From: Aquila chrysaetos chrysaetos
Lineage: Eukaryota > Chordata > Aves > Accipitriformes > Accipitridae
Reading direction: 5' to 3'
Assembly: GCF_900496995.4 (NCBI RefSeq)
Contig: NC_044006.1
Span: 22,714,214 to 22,778,213, forward strand
DNA: 64,000 nucleotides
Both the position numbers and the translations under genes were made by a program. Below the pieces are notes generated by a model that was not told the origin of the DNA, did not search any database, and was given only the letters and a program-made list of their open reading frames with translations. Of this stretch, positions 37,866 to 49,660 are shown one piece after another (within the stretch, counting starts at the first letter, position 1; each line of letters starts with the position of its first letter).

Positions 37866-40800
37866 AGATACACGGGTGTGAAGGGCTGTGGGATGGAAAG
37901 CAACTTCCCAAGGTTAAAGAGAGGTCGGGCTCCTTGGCAGGAAATGGTGAGGAGGATGAATGGTGGCAATGGGAAGGTATTGCCTGGAGGTTGGAGTGAC
38001 CCAGGAGGATGAAGTCCAGCGAGCCTGCCACAAAGAAATATTGTTTGGGAAGACAGCAACAGAGGCCAACAGTGAACTACAGTTTGATGTCAAACTCTAC
38101 CATCTGCTCTAAGAACTAATCCAAAACTTCTTTTTTCTGTACTACTTCTACTGGTAGGACCCTTCCACAAATAGAAGGTGAAAAGAACAAAGCAAATACA
38201 TTTGATGCAGTTGGATGGAGAAACAAACTGGTTTTTTCCCAGCCCACAACTCTCATTGTTTCACATACCAGCATGTGAATAGTTTGCAAATGCCATGAAC
38301 TACTGCCTGACCCATGAGTCTGCCCAACCTTCTGTATTGGGGTAGAGCATGACTTCTGTGTGTGAAATGAAGTAAAATATTGCTTGTCTGATTTTGCTTA
38401 GCATTCAATGAGGTGGGGGAATAACACTGACACTTTTGCTGCTTGGAGCTGGAAATTCTTAACTGACATTAACTAGGAAGTATTTGATGATTGATAGGAG
38501 GCCCGGTTGCACTAATTGAGTTTGGAGGAATCAGGAAAAGTTGTATTCAAATCTATTCAGAAAACCATGTCAATTCAAGCAACTAGATGAGCATGTTAAT
38601 TATGTGTAGCTTTACACTGAAGCTGTTCTCTACTAACATTCAGGTTCAGAGAAAAGCCAGGACTGGCTTTGTTTTGGAGCTATTTTTTCTTTGAGAAAGA
38701 GGGCCATCTAGTGGTTAACACAGAAATTGTATTCTTGCTTTCAATCATAACTAAGCAAGGAATGAACCCACACACGTTTCAAATGAACGCATGTGTATCT
38801 TGAAATCTGACCATATACTGAAGCTAAACCAAACTCCATATAACCCAGATTCTGATAAGTTAGACTGGATAACCAGTTGTTTACCACCAGCACAATTCCC
38901 AGTTTGCCCAGTTCTCCCAGTTAGCACTGGAACAACTTGTTAGCAGCTGGGCAGCTGAACCATAGGCTACAGCTCAGGACATCAGCCAGTCTCCCCAAGT
39001 CCTTCCTCAGCACACTGTGGAGGCTTTGCACCAGAGTTAGAGCTCGGATGGAAAAATAAGAGTCACACTTGGCATGGTTACAGCCACCTTCGAAACTATT
39101 CTGCTGAGAGTACAGATAGAGGGAGGATTTCTTCTGACACTATTCTTCTTCCTTGTTAGAAAGCCACCGGACAGCCTTCTGCACAGTGGTTCGGGATGTG
39201 CAGCTTCCAAACACAGCTGGATATAGTAGGTAGAGTCATGTAGCAGGAGCAGGGAAGATTACAGTTCAAGAAAAAAAATCAAGGATGGAAATATTTTTGC
39301 CTCTCTCTCAAGCATCCAGCACTTTGACATTATTTTTTTAGGATGCCAACATTAGGCCTGCAAAGGCAGGCTTCTGGCACTGGTGCGGAGCAGAATTTGC
39401 GTGTAGAGTAGCTGCATTGCTGGAATACAGGACAGAAATTAGTGCTGCTACATGCCATTTGCACATTTCATGCACAATCACTTTGTCAGGCAACTTAAAC
39501 TGCTCTTTGAACACTGTGTGCTTCAAGCAGTAATTGCCTGGGTTTCCAGGCTGTTGCAGAGGACAGGTCAGCATGCGAGACTGTCATTTTCTGGTAAGGC
39601 AGACTGCAGGACCAGGTACAGGGAATCTGCCTACAGGAGCAATCCTTAATTAAATTACATTTTGGCTTTGTAAAAGCTCCTAAGGAATAAAACTTAAAAT
39701 ATTAGGGTGCTGCACATGAAAACAATAGTAGTATATATTAGAACTGTGTCCGTAGATGAAAAACAATGTTGTTCATTCTGGTTATTCCAGAGGGAATTGA
39801 AGGCAACTGAAGGTAACGGCAGCCTTGTGCGTGCACGCATGCAAAGACAGATGTCATACAGAGTCCTAAGTTAAAGCAGAGCTTTAGCCCCTACCATGTG
39901 GGTGACTTTTTTTCCTGATGCAAGGCGTTCTCATGGCATTCCCAGCCCATATTTACAACACAGCAGTTCTCTGGAAGAACAAAGTTTCTCCCACTGGTCT
40001 GGGTTACTTGTTGCTCCTAAAGGACAGCTGAAGTACTTCTGAGGGTACCCCGTGAAGGTGCGGTTCTGCACTAGGGTGACAATTTTTACCAAAGTGTACT
40101 TTATGCCTTCAGTATGTCATATTTTTCATTTGCACGCCAGTGAGTCCCTGGTTTTAATCCCTGCATCTAATCCAGTCATAAATAAGCTCTAGTTATTCAC
40201 ATACAGTTTGGCAGATGAACTGAAATACAGTAAAAGGCAAGCAAGGGGATCTCGTAATTGCTATTCATAACCAGGTCTTGGAACTATTACACTTAAATAG
40301 CTTGAAGCCACGATCAAGATAATTAGAGGTTATGTTCTTCTTTTCCAGCACAATAGTTGCCAGGTTATACATTAGTCATGGAAAGGCAAGAGTCTCATTC
40401 TCAATCCATTGCTTAAACCCTGATGTCTAACAGATATTAGCAAATGAGATTAACTCCAGCCTCAGCTCCAGGATCATTAGCCGTAATCTGAAACTTAGCC
40501 TAAGCAACAACACCTCTTGCTTCCACTTAGGTTTTAAACCCATTTTAACTGCTTCTACCTTTTTTGTTTGCTGCTGTGCCATGTCTGCTTGGCCCACCTT
40601 TCCACAGTCTGGTGTGGCTGGAAGCCCTTGCAACCAGGACTTTCACAGGTCTATTGCCACGAGTGTCTGCTCAAGAACAATGGGAAGAACTCAGTCAGGA
40701 CACAGGACCTCAGAACAGCAGTCAAGGGGCAAAAGCAGGAGAAGCCCATCCCCAGCAGGATGTCACCTGCCTCTGCCCACAGTGACCAAAGTTTGGTGCA

Positions 40801-41220
40801 AGGCACTGGCACAGACTATATTTCTGTCAGACCTAAGTGACGGACGTGACATGGAGACGTGCAGCTCCCTCTGAGAAGGACAGCAGACGGAGAGCTCTTT
40901 GCATTGACACAGCCCCACAGCAACCCCATGCCAACGCACGTGGCCATTGCGGCCTGCTGCCAAGAGAACAATAAGCATGCTGGCCATTGCCTTTGTTTTA
41001 ATTGCTGCCCAGTACATGCCAAACTGTGCAATTAGGGTTTGTTTCCATGCCCTCCGCAGTTGTCAAGGTTTGCACTTAAGAACTGTTCATTGTGGTTTCG
41101 TTTTAAGGACAACAAAGTCACATATTTGTGGCTTATAAAGGAGCTTTGTTGTTTCCCAGACAACAAATCTCATTTGTCTGAAAACTGTACAATGCATCCC
41201 ACAGATGCCCAATGAGCCCA
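37866..41220. other. Intergenic DNA between the solo LTR and the CR1 fragment
   Basis: Mostly unique sequence. A small cluster of SOX-like cores (AACAAAG 41,111-41,117, CTTTGTT 41,144-41,150, ACAACAAAT 41,160-41,168) and a TATAAAG at about 41,134-41,140 lie just before the CR1. Overlapping open frames at 40,560-41,030 on both strands are unrecognised. Confidence 0.5.
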
Positions 41221-41227
41221 CAGGCCC

Positions 41228-42357
41228 AGGTTAACCCTGCGGCGGGAACTAGAATACTCCTTGAGAAGCTGGCGTCTCATGGCTTAGACAAGTGTACTCT
41301 TCGCTGGGTGAAAAACTGGCTGGATGGACAAGCCCAGAGGGTTGTGGTGAATGGGGTGAAATCCAGTTGGCAGTGGTCACAAGTGGTGTTCCCCAGGGCT
41401 CGGTGTTGGGGCCGGTTCTGTTTAATATCTTTATTATTGATCTGGATGAGGGGATTGAGCGAACCCTCAGCAAGTCTGCAGATGACACCAAGTTGGGAGG
41501 CAGGGTCGATCTGCTCAAGGGTAGGAAGGGTCTACAGAGAGATCTGGACAGGCTGGATCGATGGGCCGAGGCCACTCGTATGAAGTTCAACAAGGCCAAG
41601 TGCTGGGTCCTGCACTTCAGTCACAGCAACCCCATGCAGTGCTACAGGCTTGGGGAAGAGTGGCTGGAAAGCTGCCCAGCAGAAAAGGACCTGGGGGTGC
41701 TGGTTGACAGCCGGCTGAACATGAGCCAACAGTGTGACCAGGTGGCCAAGAAGGCCAACAGCATCCTGGCCTGTATCAGAAATAGTGTGGCCAGCAGGAG
41801 CAGGGAGGTGGTTGTTCCCCTGTACTCGGCACTGCTGAGGCCGCACCTCGAGTACTGTGTTCAGTTTTGGGCCCCTCACTACAGGAAAGACATTGGGTTG
41901 CTGGAACATGTCCAGAGAAGGGCCAACGAAGATGGTGAAAGGCCTGGAGCACAAGTCTTATGAGGAGCGGCTGAGGGAGCTGGGGTTTTTTAGTCTGGAG
42001 AAAAGGAGGCTGAGGGAAGACCTTATGGCTCTCTACAACTACCTGAAGGGGGATTGTAGTGAGGTGGGTGCTGGTCTCATCTGTCAGGTGGCTGGAGATA
42101 GGACGACAGGAAATGGCCTCAACTTGTGGCGAGGGAGATTTAGGTTAGATATTAGGAAAAATTTCTTTACTGAGAGGGTTGTCAGACATTGGAATAGGCT
42201 GCCCAGGGAAGTGGTTGACTCACCATCCCTGGAGATATTCAAAAAGCACGTAGACAAGGTACTTCAGAACATGGTTTAGGGGGCATGGTTGGTGGTTGGA
42301 CTCGATGATCTTGAAGGTCTTTTCCAACCTAAATGATTCTATGATTCTATGATTCTA
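41228..42357 (+). mobile_element. CR1 LINE, 5'-truncated, relatively young copy
   Basis: The 3' 1.1 kb of CR1, sense strand. It reads [19 protein letters not shown], then after a frameshift near 41,370 [16 protein letters not shown] and ADDTKLGG (the catalytic-box region, with Ser in place of the usual Phe before ADD). After a second frameshift near 41,930 it reads [19 protein letters not shown] and the [20 protein letters not shown] tail. It ends with the diagnostic GGACTCGATGATCTTGAAGG and three copies of ATGATTCT. The copy is dead: 5'-truncated and frameshifted. Confidence 0.96.
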
Positions 42358-43860
42358 AGTACAAAACTATTTTAAATGCATGAGGATTCAAAGTAAGCAC
42401 AAGTAGCGCCACAGGTGAGCAGAGAACTCGCCTACACCTGCAGACTTGAACTTGGGATTTGTGTCTGAAGACCTGCTGTCCTCTCATCCATGGGCAGGCC
42501 TGTCCTCAGCCTCTGTCCTCTTCGGTTCTCCCAGTACAACTGTTGCAGGATTATGTGAGCGCAGTGGATCTGAGGTTTTAAACTTTATTTTATAACTCAA
42601 ATCACTTTGCTGATCTGGCTCATCACAATGCCCCACAGACAGCAGTACTGCCAGCCAAGGTAACAAAAACCCTGCTTTGCTGCTGGGAAGAAGTTTCATA
42701 GGATGATGATGGGAGAGAAAAGGTACAACAAAATTTCGCACAGAGATGTAGAGTTTGCAAAAATGCATCAGAGCCAGAAATTCCCCACATTAGTAGTAAC
42801 GCAAGTTCTCCGAGAGAGGTGCTGGAGACATCGCGGGGACATGTCCCTGAGGATGGGTGTCCCAAGCTTGCTCAGCCTGCCTAGAAGGTCTCTCAGTGTC
42901 TAGCTCTGTGTCCTTAATCCACAGACACTATCCAAATCGTAGCATGCCTCTGTGACTGAAGCAGGCGCCTCAGGCTCTGTAATTAGCATCTCCCCATCCT
43001 CCCCTAACTGTCCCAATAGTGCCTTTTGCAGCTGCTTGGGAAAGAGTTAGACAACCCTTCTCTATAGCCCATACTGCAGCAACAGGCTTCATCAGTGATG
43101 GTAGCGAAGGGTAAGCAGGGGCTTTGTACCATGGCAAATGGCCTTGCCTTCCCCAAGTGAAAAAGAAAAGCTTCCTAGCAAAGTGCCAGGACCAGAAACT
43201 TTCTTAGACCAACGCACGCTGACATTCGTAAAACTACTGCAGTGCTGATCCAGGCCTCGGATGACAGAAGAGAAATATCCCTTTGATTTAAGAGGGCTGA
43301 AGCTTAGTATAAAAGCCAAAAAAAAAAAAAAAGGAGAAATATAGGTTCTGGCAGTCATGCCAATTCAACTAGGTTATTGTACATCTGCAATGCCTTTAAT
43401 CACCTCCCGAGGACTGGCAAGGTTTGTAACAGAAGCACGCCTTTTAAAGGCAAAACCTTTACATTTGCAGCCTCAACACCACTTATGCCTGGGGAGTCCT
43501 GTGGGGCCAGCTGGCCATGGCGGCACCCAGGGCTGTGGGGAATGCAGCAGCTCCGGCCTCGCTGGCAGCCCCCACCTGAAAGGGAGGGCCAGCATGCATT
43601 GCTGCAGGCAAAGGGGGGGCATGGGTGGTTTGTGGGGTGCTAACTGGCTTTCCTCGGCAGATTCGTGCATGTTAAAGCAGCATTTTGTCCATCGAGGTAG
43701 GTGGGAGGGAGGGGGGGGTTCCCACATGCTTGAGTGGGGAAGAAAGGGGAAGCACTCTCCCCATTTCACATCAGCTTGAGAAGTCACCCCAGCAGCTGAC
43801 AGGAGCTAGCGTGGAAACACGGAGGGAGACCAGGAAACGGCACCACCCAAGCCAAAGGCA
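42358..43860. other. Intergenic DNA upstream of EIF1B
   Basis: Unique sequence with an A-run at 43,318-43,332. It becomes GC-rich from about 43,500 toward the CpG island. No gene was recognised. Confidence 0.55.
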
Positions 43861-43869
43861 TGCGAACAC

Positions 43870-44990
43870 GGGATCACCCCTCCGGGGCCTGCACCGTCCC
43901 TGCGTGGAAAACGAAGGGCTCCAGCGACCCGCCAGCGCTGCTTTCAGGGCCCCTCCCGTGGGGAATCGGGCTCCTGGGCAGGTGATTTCCCGTTGCCCCC
44001 TCGGGGAAGGCAGCGATGGATGTGCGAAGGGTCAGCCCGACCCTGAAGCGAGGCCGGCGCCCCGCCACCTCCTCCCCCGACCGCCGCGGTGCGCCCTGGG
44101 CGCTGTAGTCCTTGGGCCCGGAGCGACCCTCCGCGCTCTATGGCGGCGGGGGGGACGGGGGGAGAGGGACTCTCCTTCCCGTGGGGCAGCACGGGGGCGG
44201 GGGCGGCCATCACGTGCCTCGCGCGGCCCGGGCGAGGCGCCATTTTATGAGGAAAAACGGCGGCCGCTGCCCGTTAGCGGTAGCGTGGGGCGGTGTGCCG
44301 TGGCTGAGGGGCGGGGGGCTCCCACCCCTTTTTATTTCCCTTGGCGCTTTCTCCTCCTTTTAATCCTTTCTCTCCCCCTTCCCTCCCTCTCAGATTCGCC
44401 TCCCTCCCTCTGCTTTTGTTATCCCTCCCCTCGCTTCCTCCCCTCCCTCCCCTCCCCGCCCCCGCCGGCACTGCGGAGCCGGAGACGTGACCCGGGCGGA
44501 CCCAGCCGCGGCCTTTTCCCCGCTGCTCCAGCCTCTCGCCGCAGAGTCGCATGTCATCTATCCAGAACCTCCAATCCTTCGGTAAGAGCCGCCGCCTGCC
44601 GGCACTCCTCACCCCCTCCGGCCGCAGGGAGCCCCACAGTGACCCCCCCGCCCCGGCAAGCCCACCCCGGGGCGGGGGGACAACTGCGGCCGTCCCCGCC
44701 GTCCCGTCCTCGGCCCGCTGTCCGTCCTGTCCCCCCCGTCCCCCGGCATCGTCCTGCCGCCGCTTTCCTGAGGGCTCCGGTGAGATGTATGTGCGCCGCT
44801 GTCGTCGTCCCCCCCACCCCGCCGCCCAGGTGGGGTGACATGTCTCAGGTGACATTGAAGCCGTTGCTGAGCCGCTCCCGTCCCCGGCGCTACGCAGCTG
44901 ACTCTGTAAAGGAAGCTCTGGCTGCTCGTCCTTGTCCTGCCGCGGTGCCGGCCGCGGGACACGCAGTGTGTGTGTGCAGCCGACAGGCAT
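43870..44990 (+). promoter_or_regulatory. EIF1B: CpG-island promoter of EIF1B
   Basis: Very GC- and CpG-rich block surrounding EIF1B exon 1, with no TATA box near the likely start. Visible motifs include CACGTG (44,211-44,216, USF/MYC E-box), ATGGCGGCGG (about 44,140) and GGCGCCATTTT (about 44,236-44,246), both YY1-like, and a GACTACAGCGCCCAGGG motif on the minus strand near 44,095-44,111 resembling a ZNF143 site. The transcription start is probably within about 44,250-44,500. Such islands often fire in both directions. Confidence 0.85.
44551..44581 (+). CDS. EIF1B: EIF1B coding exon 1 (10 codons plus 1 nt)
   Basis: ATG TCA TCT ATC CAG and onward to TTC G before GTAAGA. It encodes MSSIQNLQSF; human EIF1B has Thr at residue 3 where this has Ser. 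The leftover G joins AC of exon 2 to give Asp11. Confidence 0.95.
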
Positions 44991-47900
44991 GCGGTAGGAG
45001 GCTCGTCTCCCTCTCCGTTTGCTCCCTTGCCGCTCCCGCAGGAGATGCTCTGTGTGCCTGGATGTCTGGTAGCACCCCAGACTGGGCTTTTCTGTCAACT
45101 CTGCCGTCCCAAAGTTGTAATCTTTGTGGGCAGAGGGAGTCCAGGGTTCATATCCTCTGCTAAGGAAGGAAAGCATTTCCTCAGTTCCAATTGCTTGTTG
45201 ATTTGCTGCCTCATCTTATCCTTACCAACGTCCCAAAACCTGATACATGCCCTGCAAAAGGTTTTGTTCCTATAGATCGAGCTATACAGATGGTAGGTCA
45301 TTCCTTTTCTATTAGCAGGGAAGTTTGACATGCTGGGCCATGGTTCTCCACCTTCCTTATCTATAGACAACAGAAGTGAGCAAGTTAACACTTTATACAG
45401 TAATGTTGCCAGGCTTTTGGTCTCAGTTTTGTCTCTAATCTTCTGCACGTACAAGCCATGTGAGAAGGTTATGTTAATCACGATTTGGGAGCTGACCCCG
45501 TGCTTTGGAAGGTGCTGCCCAAAAGATTTGTTTGAAGTGATCCAATGTTAATACCTTACAGTGCTGGCTTATCTCCAACTTAGAATCCTAAACTCTGCCA
45601 AGTGATCTTTGTGACAGAGTCCTCTTTTTCTTTCACCTTTTCTTTGACTGAAATTTTCTATTACTGTTTGCCCCACAAGCTGTGGGGCACAGTGAAATTC
45701 AGCATGTTTTAACAAATGCCTTAGTAGAAATCAAGCCAGTCAAGCTTCTCTTGTGCTGTACTTCTTTCCTGTGGTGCTTGCATCCTTATGCTGCTTTCAG
45801 TGCCTTTAATGCTCTTGTCATTCTTGTTTCTACAAGGGTCAGCCTGTCTGCAGCTGAGCTACTTCTTTTCCTATTTCTGCTGAAGTTTTACTCTTGGGGC
45901 ATTTGTTTCGAGTGGATGGCAAAACTTCATCAGTGTTTTTAGGTTTGAGTTTTGGATGGAAGTTTGGGAAATTGTAGCTTTCATGGCTGTTGAACCTACG
46001 CTTTCTGAAGATGGGACTCTTCAATGTGATTCTGATTAGTATCAAAAAATTACTTGTGATTAATCTTAAAAATTACTTAAAGTACTTCATGCTTCAAGAT
46101 TTATTTGGAGCTACTGATTAGGAAACTTGTACAGCTATAAAATTTCTTGATAGAGTGAGCGTTAAATATGTTTTTGTGGAGAACAGAGTAAGAAGTATAA
46201 CCTGGAAACCCAGCGTATTGTGTTTGCGTGGCAAGGTTTTGGTAGCGGGCTGCTACAGGGGTGACTTCTGTGAGAAGCTGCTAGAAGCTTCCCCTACATC
46301 TGACAGAGCCAGGGTCAGCCAGCGCCAAGGCCAACCCCATCAGTGACAGTGGTAGTGCCTCTGGTATAATGTATTTAAGAAGGGAAAAAACTTGCTGCAG
46401 AACAGAAGCTGCAGCTGGAGAGAGGAGTGAGAACATGTGAGAGAAACAACCCTGCAGACACCAAGGTCAGTGAAGGAGTGGAGGAGGTGCTCCAGGTACC
46501 GGAGCAGAGATTCCCCTGCAGCCCGTGGGGAAGACCATGGTGAGGCAGGCTGTCCCCCTGCAGCCCAGGGAGGTCCACGGTGGAGCAGATATCCACCTGC
46601 AGCCCGTGGAGGACCCCACGCTGGAGCAGGTGTGTGCCCGAAGGAGGCTGTGACCCCATGGGAAGCCTCCGCTGGAGCAGGCTCCTGGCAGGACCTGTGG
46701 CCCCATGGAGAGAGGAGCCCACGGAGCAGGTTTTCTGGCAGAACTTGTGACCCCATGGGGGACCCACACTGGAGCAGTGCGCTCCTGAAGGACTGCATGG
46801 CGTGGAAGGGACCCACGCTAGAGCAGTTTGTGAAGAACTGCAGCCCGTGGGGAATACCCATGTTGGAGAAGTTCATGAAGAACTGCAGCCTGTGGGAGGG
46901 ACCCCAAGCTGGAGCAGGGGAAGAGTGAGGAGTCCTCCCCCTGAGGAGGAAGGAGCGGCAGAGACAACATGTGATGAACTGACTGCAACCCCCATTCCCC
47001 ATCCCCCTGTGTCACTGCGGGGAGGAGGTAGAGAATTTGGGAGTGAAGTTCTGTTTGGGAAGAAGGAAGGGGTAGGTGGAAGGTGTGTTAAGATTTGGTT
47101 TTTATTTCTCATTACCCTACTCTGGTCAATTGGTAATAAATTGATTTTCCCCAAGTTGAGTCTGTTTTGTCTGTGATAGTAATTAGTGAGTGATCTCTCC
47201 CTGTCCTTATCTTGACTCCTGAGCCTTTCATTACATTTTTCTCTCCCCTGTCCAGTTGAAGAGGGGGGAGTGATAGAGCGGCTTTGGTGGGCACCTGGCA
47301 TCCAGCCAGGGTCAACCCATCACACCCTTCTTCCTAAATGCCTTCTGGTTTCACCTGTGCTAGATGAATTTAAACTTGGAAGAATTTGAGAACTGACCTT
47401 TCTATAGTCAATGCCTAAAATGTTGTTACAATTCTTGCCTAAAACTACTGACTGGCAGAGGGGTGCTAGATTACAGACAGCCTCTGACATCTGTTAGTGT
47501 CTGTTGCCATTTTTTGTTTACATTAGTGCCAAGAATTACATCCATGCCTTAAAATGCTGTTAGCATGGTAGTTGTCATGGTATAAGACTTCTGTTCTGGA
47601 CCAGTAAAGGAGTGTGGGTATAAGAGCTTTTTTATTTGTCTGTACTTGTCAGCTGATCTGACAAAAGATAAGACTTCCATATTTCACTTAAAATGCCTGT
47701 GGCTGTCTAAGACTATGTGCACTTGATGTTCTCTCAGAACCATGTTTTCAGGTTCAAAGCTTCATGATTTACAGTTTGCAAGAAATAGTGAAGTAAATTG
47801 ATACTGTAGCTGAAAGTTGTTTATATCTGGGAAGGCATTGAAGAAACTGGAAGCGTGATAGTTGAGAGCACTATGCTGAGTTAGTAGGCTGGTGGGACTT

Positions 47901-49660
47901 AATACAGCTGTAGAAAAAAGTACTCTGATTTTAACAGTGTATTTTTAAAGAGGGAGAAAACAGCAAGATTATCCACTAAATCAAGCTCTTTGTGAAGTGA
48001 GAAACTTATCTGTTAGTTTTGAGCTTGGGTGGGCATTACATGAATCTTTTTCTTCCTGCAGACCCCTTTGCTGATGCAACAAAGGGTGACGACTTACTCC
48101 CGGCGGGGACTGAGGATTACATTCATATAAGGATCCAGCAACGAAACGGAAGAAAGACACTAACAACTGTTCAGGGAATTGCAGATGATTATGACAAGAA
48201 GAAACTTGTGAAAGCTTTCAAAAAGGTGAAGTTGCTGATTTGATTTGATAATAAAGATATTATATAAAGGAGTATGATAGCTTTCAATACTAAGTAATGT
48301 AATGTTTGTTTTATTTTGTTCTTGCCAGTACACATCACTTTCATATTCAAGTTGATCCCTTTCCTTGTCTTTCTCAAAACTCCTGTGTCACCAGACACTC
48401 ATTTTTGCTAAAAAGTTAAATATTTCTTCCTATAAAGAAGTAAGTAAAATATATTCTGAATGTTTCATTAAAATTTCACGGATACCTGGCTTTGTTGATG
48501 TGAAGAATAAAATCAGTTTAAAGTAGAACTGGTTTTGCATTCCTGCTTCTGTCATAGCTGGGTTGCTGTTGAAAATAGAGATCTTGAGTTTCACCAGGAT
48601 GAAAATATTTATTTTAAAATAGTGTGGAGTTGAAAGGCTGTATCTTATGACTTTGTTTTCCATTCTTGTAATGAGTGTTGGCCAGTTTCTTCTGCACAGT
48701 AGCTAATCCTGTCTTTGCCTGAATTTACCACCAGCAGCTTAGTTTGTGTCTGTATGCATCAGCAGGTATATTCCATTTGCTCTCAAAACCAGTGTAAAAC
48801 AGATCTAGCGTTTGCCTTGCTTGGCATCAGAATTTAGTAAGCAGCCCCTGTGACAAAATTCTGGTGAAAAGACTTACTAAGCAAAATCGTAATGTACATC
48901 AGATGTCTTATAATATGAATGTTTCTCTCTAGAAATTTGCTTGTAATGGTACTGTGATTGAACATCCTGAATACGGTGAAGTTATCCAGCTTCAAGGTGA
49001 CCAGAGGAAGAACATTTGCCAATTCCTCTTGGAGGTGAGAGACTGCAGATAAATATCTAAACCTCTCTGGAAGCAATAGAGTGGCAGGTGGCACTGATGT
49101 TAATTAAGCAGCTAAAGATGTCCCCTTTAGTTCCTTTGTATTTTCAGCCAAAAAAGTAAAGTGACACTTGCAGAATGAGAGTAAACCTCTGGTAAGAATC
49201 AAAAGCACTGTAGAATGCATTTACCCTGCTACAACAGACCACTTGTTCTCTGGCAGCACAACTCAAGTTCTTCATTTGTAAAATCAAGTGTTTGATGCAA
49301 ACCATAATTCTGAGACTGAAAACACTATAGAGGAAAGAGGCTTACTGATGTAAATCATGATGCAGAGATGTTACACTGTCAAAGAATAAGTGCTAGTACT
49401 ACAGAACGAGTCAGATGTCTGATTAGATTTTCTGTTTTGTGTAGTCAGTTACTCTGCTTGGCCCAGAAACATTCTGAAAACTAGAAAACTGCTTTATTGA
49501 GTATATACCGTATTGCAGTTTCTTTAATCAGAGTATAAAATTGTGGTAACTTGATATCACTGTTAATATCCTAAGTGGGTAAGCTTTACTGAAATATGTT
49601 GCTTTTCTCCTTTAGATTGGCATTGTCAAGGAAGAACAACTGAAAGTTCATGGTTTCTAA
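44551..49660 (+). CDS. EIF1B: EIF1B, eukaryotic translation initiation factor 1B (113 aa, complete)
   Basis: Join 44551-44581, 48062-48225, 48933-49034, 49616-49660; every junction is GT/AG and the frame is continuous. The product is 113 residues, the family length. eIF1 binds the 40S subunit near the P site, keeps the scanning complex open and enforces start-codon fidelity. Visible segments: a flexible N-terminus (MSSIQNLQSFDPFADATKGD), then the SUI1 fold beginning DYIHIRIQQRNGRKTLTTVQ (basic ribosome-facing loop NGRK), ADDYDKKKLVKAFKKKFACN and HPEYGEVIQLQGDQRKNI, and the tail KEEQLKVHGF. The KEEQ tail separates EIF1B from EIF1, which has KDDQ there. The start ATG has C at -3 and T at +4, a poor context. 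The spliced structure excludes a retrocopy. Confidence 0.98.
44582..48061 (+). other. EIF1B: EIF1B intron 1 (3.5 kb)
   Basis: Begins within the CpG island and contains the ERVL-like LTR at about 46,219-47,324. Otherwise it is unique sequence with no extra coding exon. Confidence 0.85.
46219..47324 (+). mobile_element. Avian ERVL-like solo LTR with internal degenerate repeats
   Basis: About 1.1 kb. It begins near TGTGTTTGCGTGGCAAGG and ends CCAGGGTCAACCCATCACA, a widespread avian LTR family. It has TATTTAAG at 46,372-46,379 and AATAAA at 47,135-47,140. The centre (46,500-46,930) is a ladder of degenerate units around GCAGCCCGTGG, ACCCCATGGG and GGAGCAG. It lies in sense orientation in EIF1B intron 1. 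I found no matching target-site duplication, so the exact ends are uncertain. No internal viral genes are present. Confidence 0.85.
48062..48225 (+). CDS. EIF1B: EIF1B coding exon 2
   Basis: The acceptor is TTCTTCCTGCAG and the donor is AAAAAG/GTGAAG. It encodes DPFADATKGDDLLPAGTEDY through LVKAFKK, the first half of the SUI1 fold. Confidence 0.97.
48933..49034 (+). CDS. EIF1B: EIF1B coding exon 3
   Basis: The acceptor is TTTCTCTCTAG and the donor is GAG/GTGAGA. It encodes KFACNGTVIEHPEYGEVIQL and then QGDQRKNICQFLLE. Confidence 0.97.
49616..49660 (+). CDS. EIF1B: EIF1B terminal coding exon (14 codons and TAA)
   Basis: The acceptor TTCTCCTTTAG precedes IGIVKEEQLKVHGF and the stop TAA at 49658-49660. 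This is the diagnostic EIF1B C-terminus. Confidence 0.97.
   Translation: MGIVKEEQLKVHGF

Noticed and set aside
43685-45163. 492-codon open frame on the plus strand and a 300-codon frame on the minus strand over the EIF1B CpG island
   Set aside because: The GC-rich composition suppresses stop codons. The frame runs through EIF1B exon 1 in a different phase and shows low-complexity Pro/Arg/Ser with no family resemblance.
46340-47002. 220-codon minus-strand and 163-codon plus-strand frames
   Set aside because: Both lie wholly inside the repeat ladder of the ERVL-like LTR and reflect unit length, not a protein.
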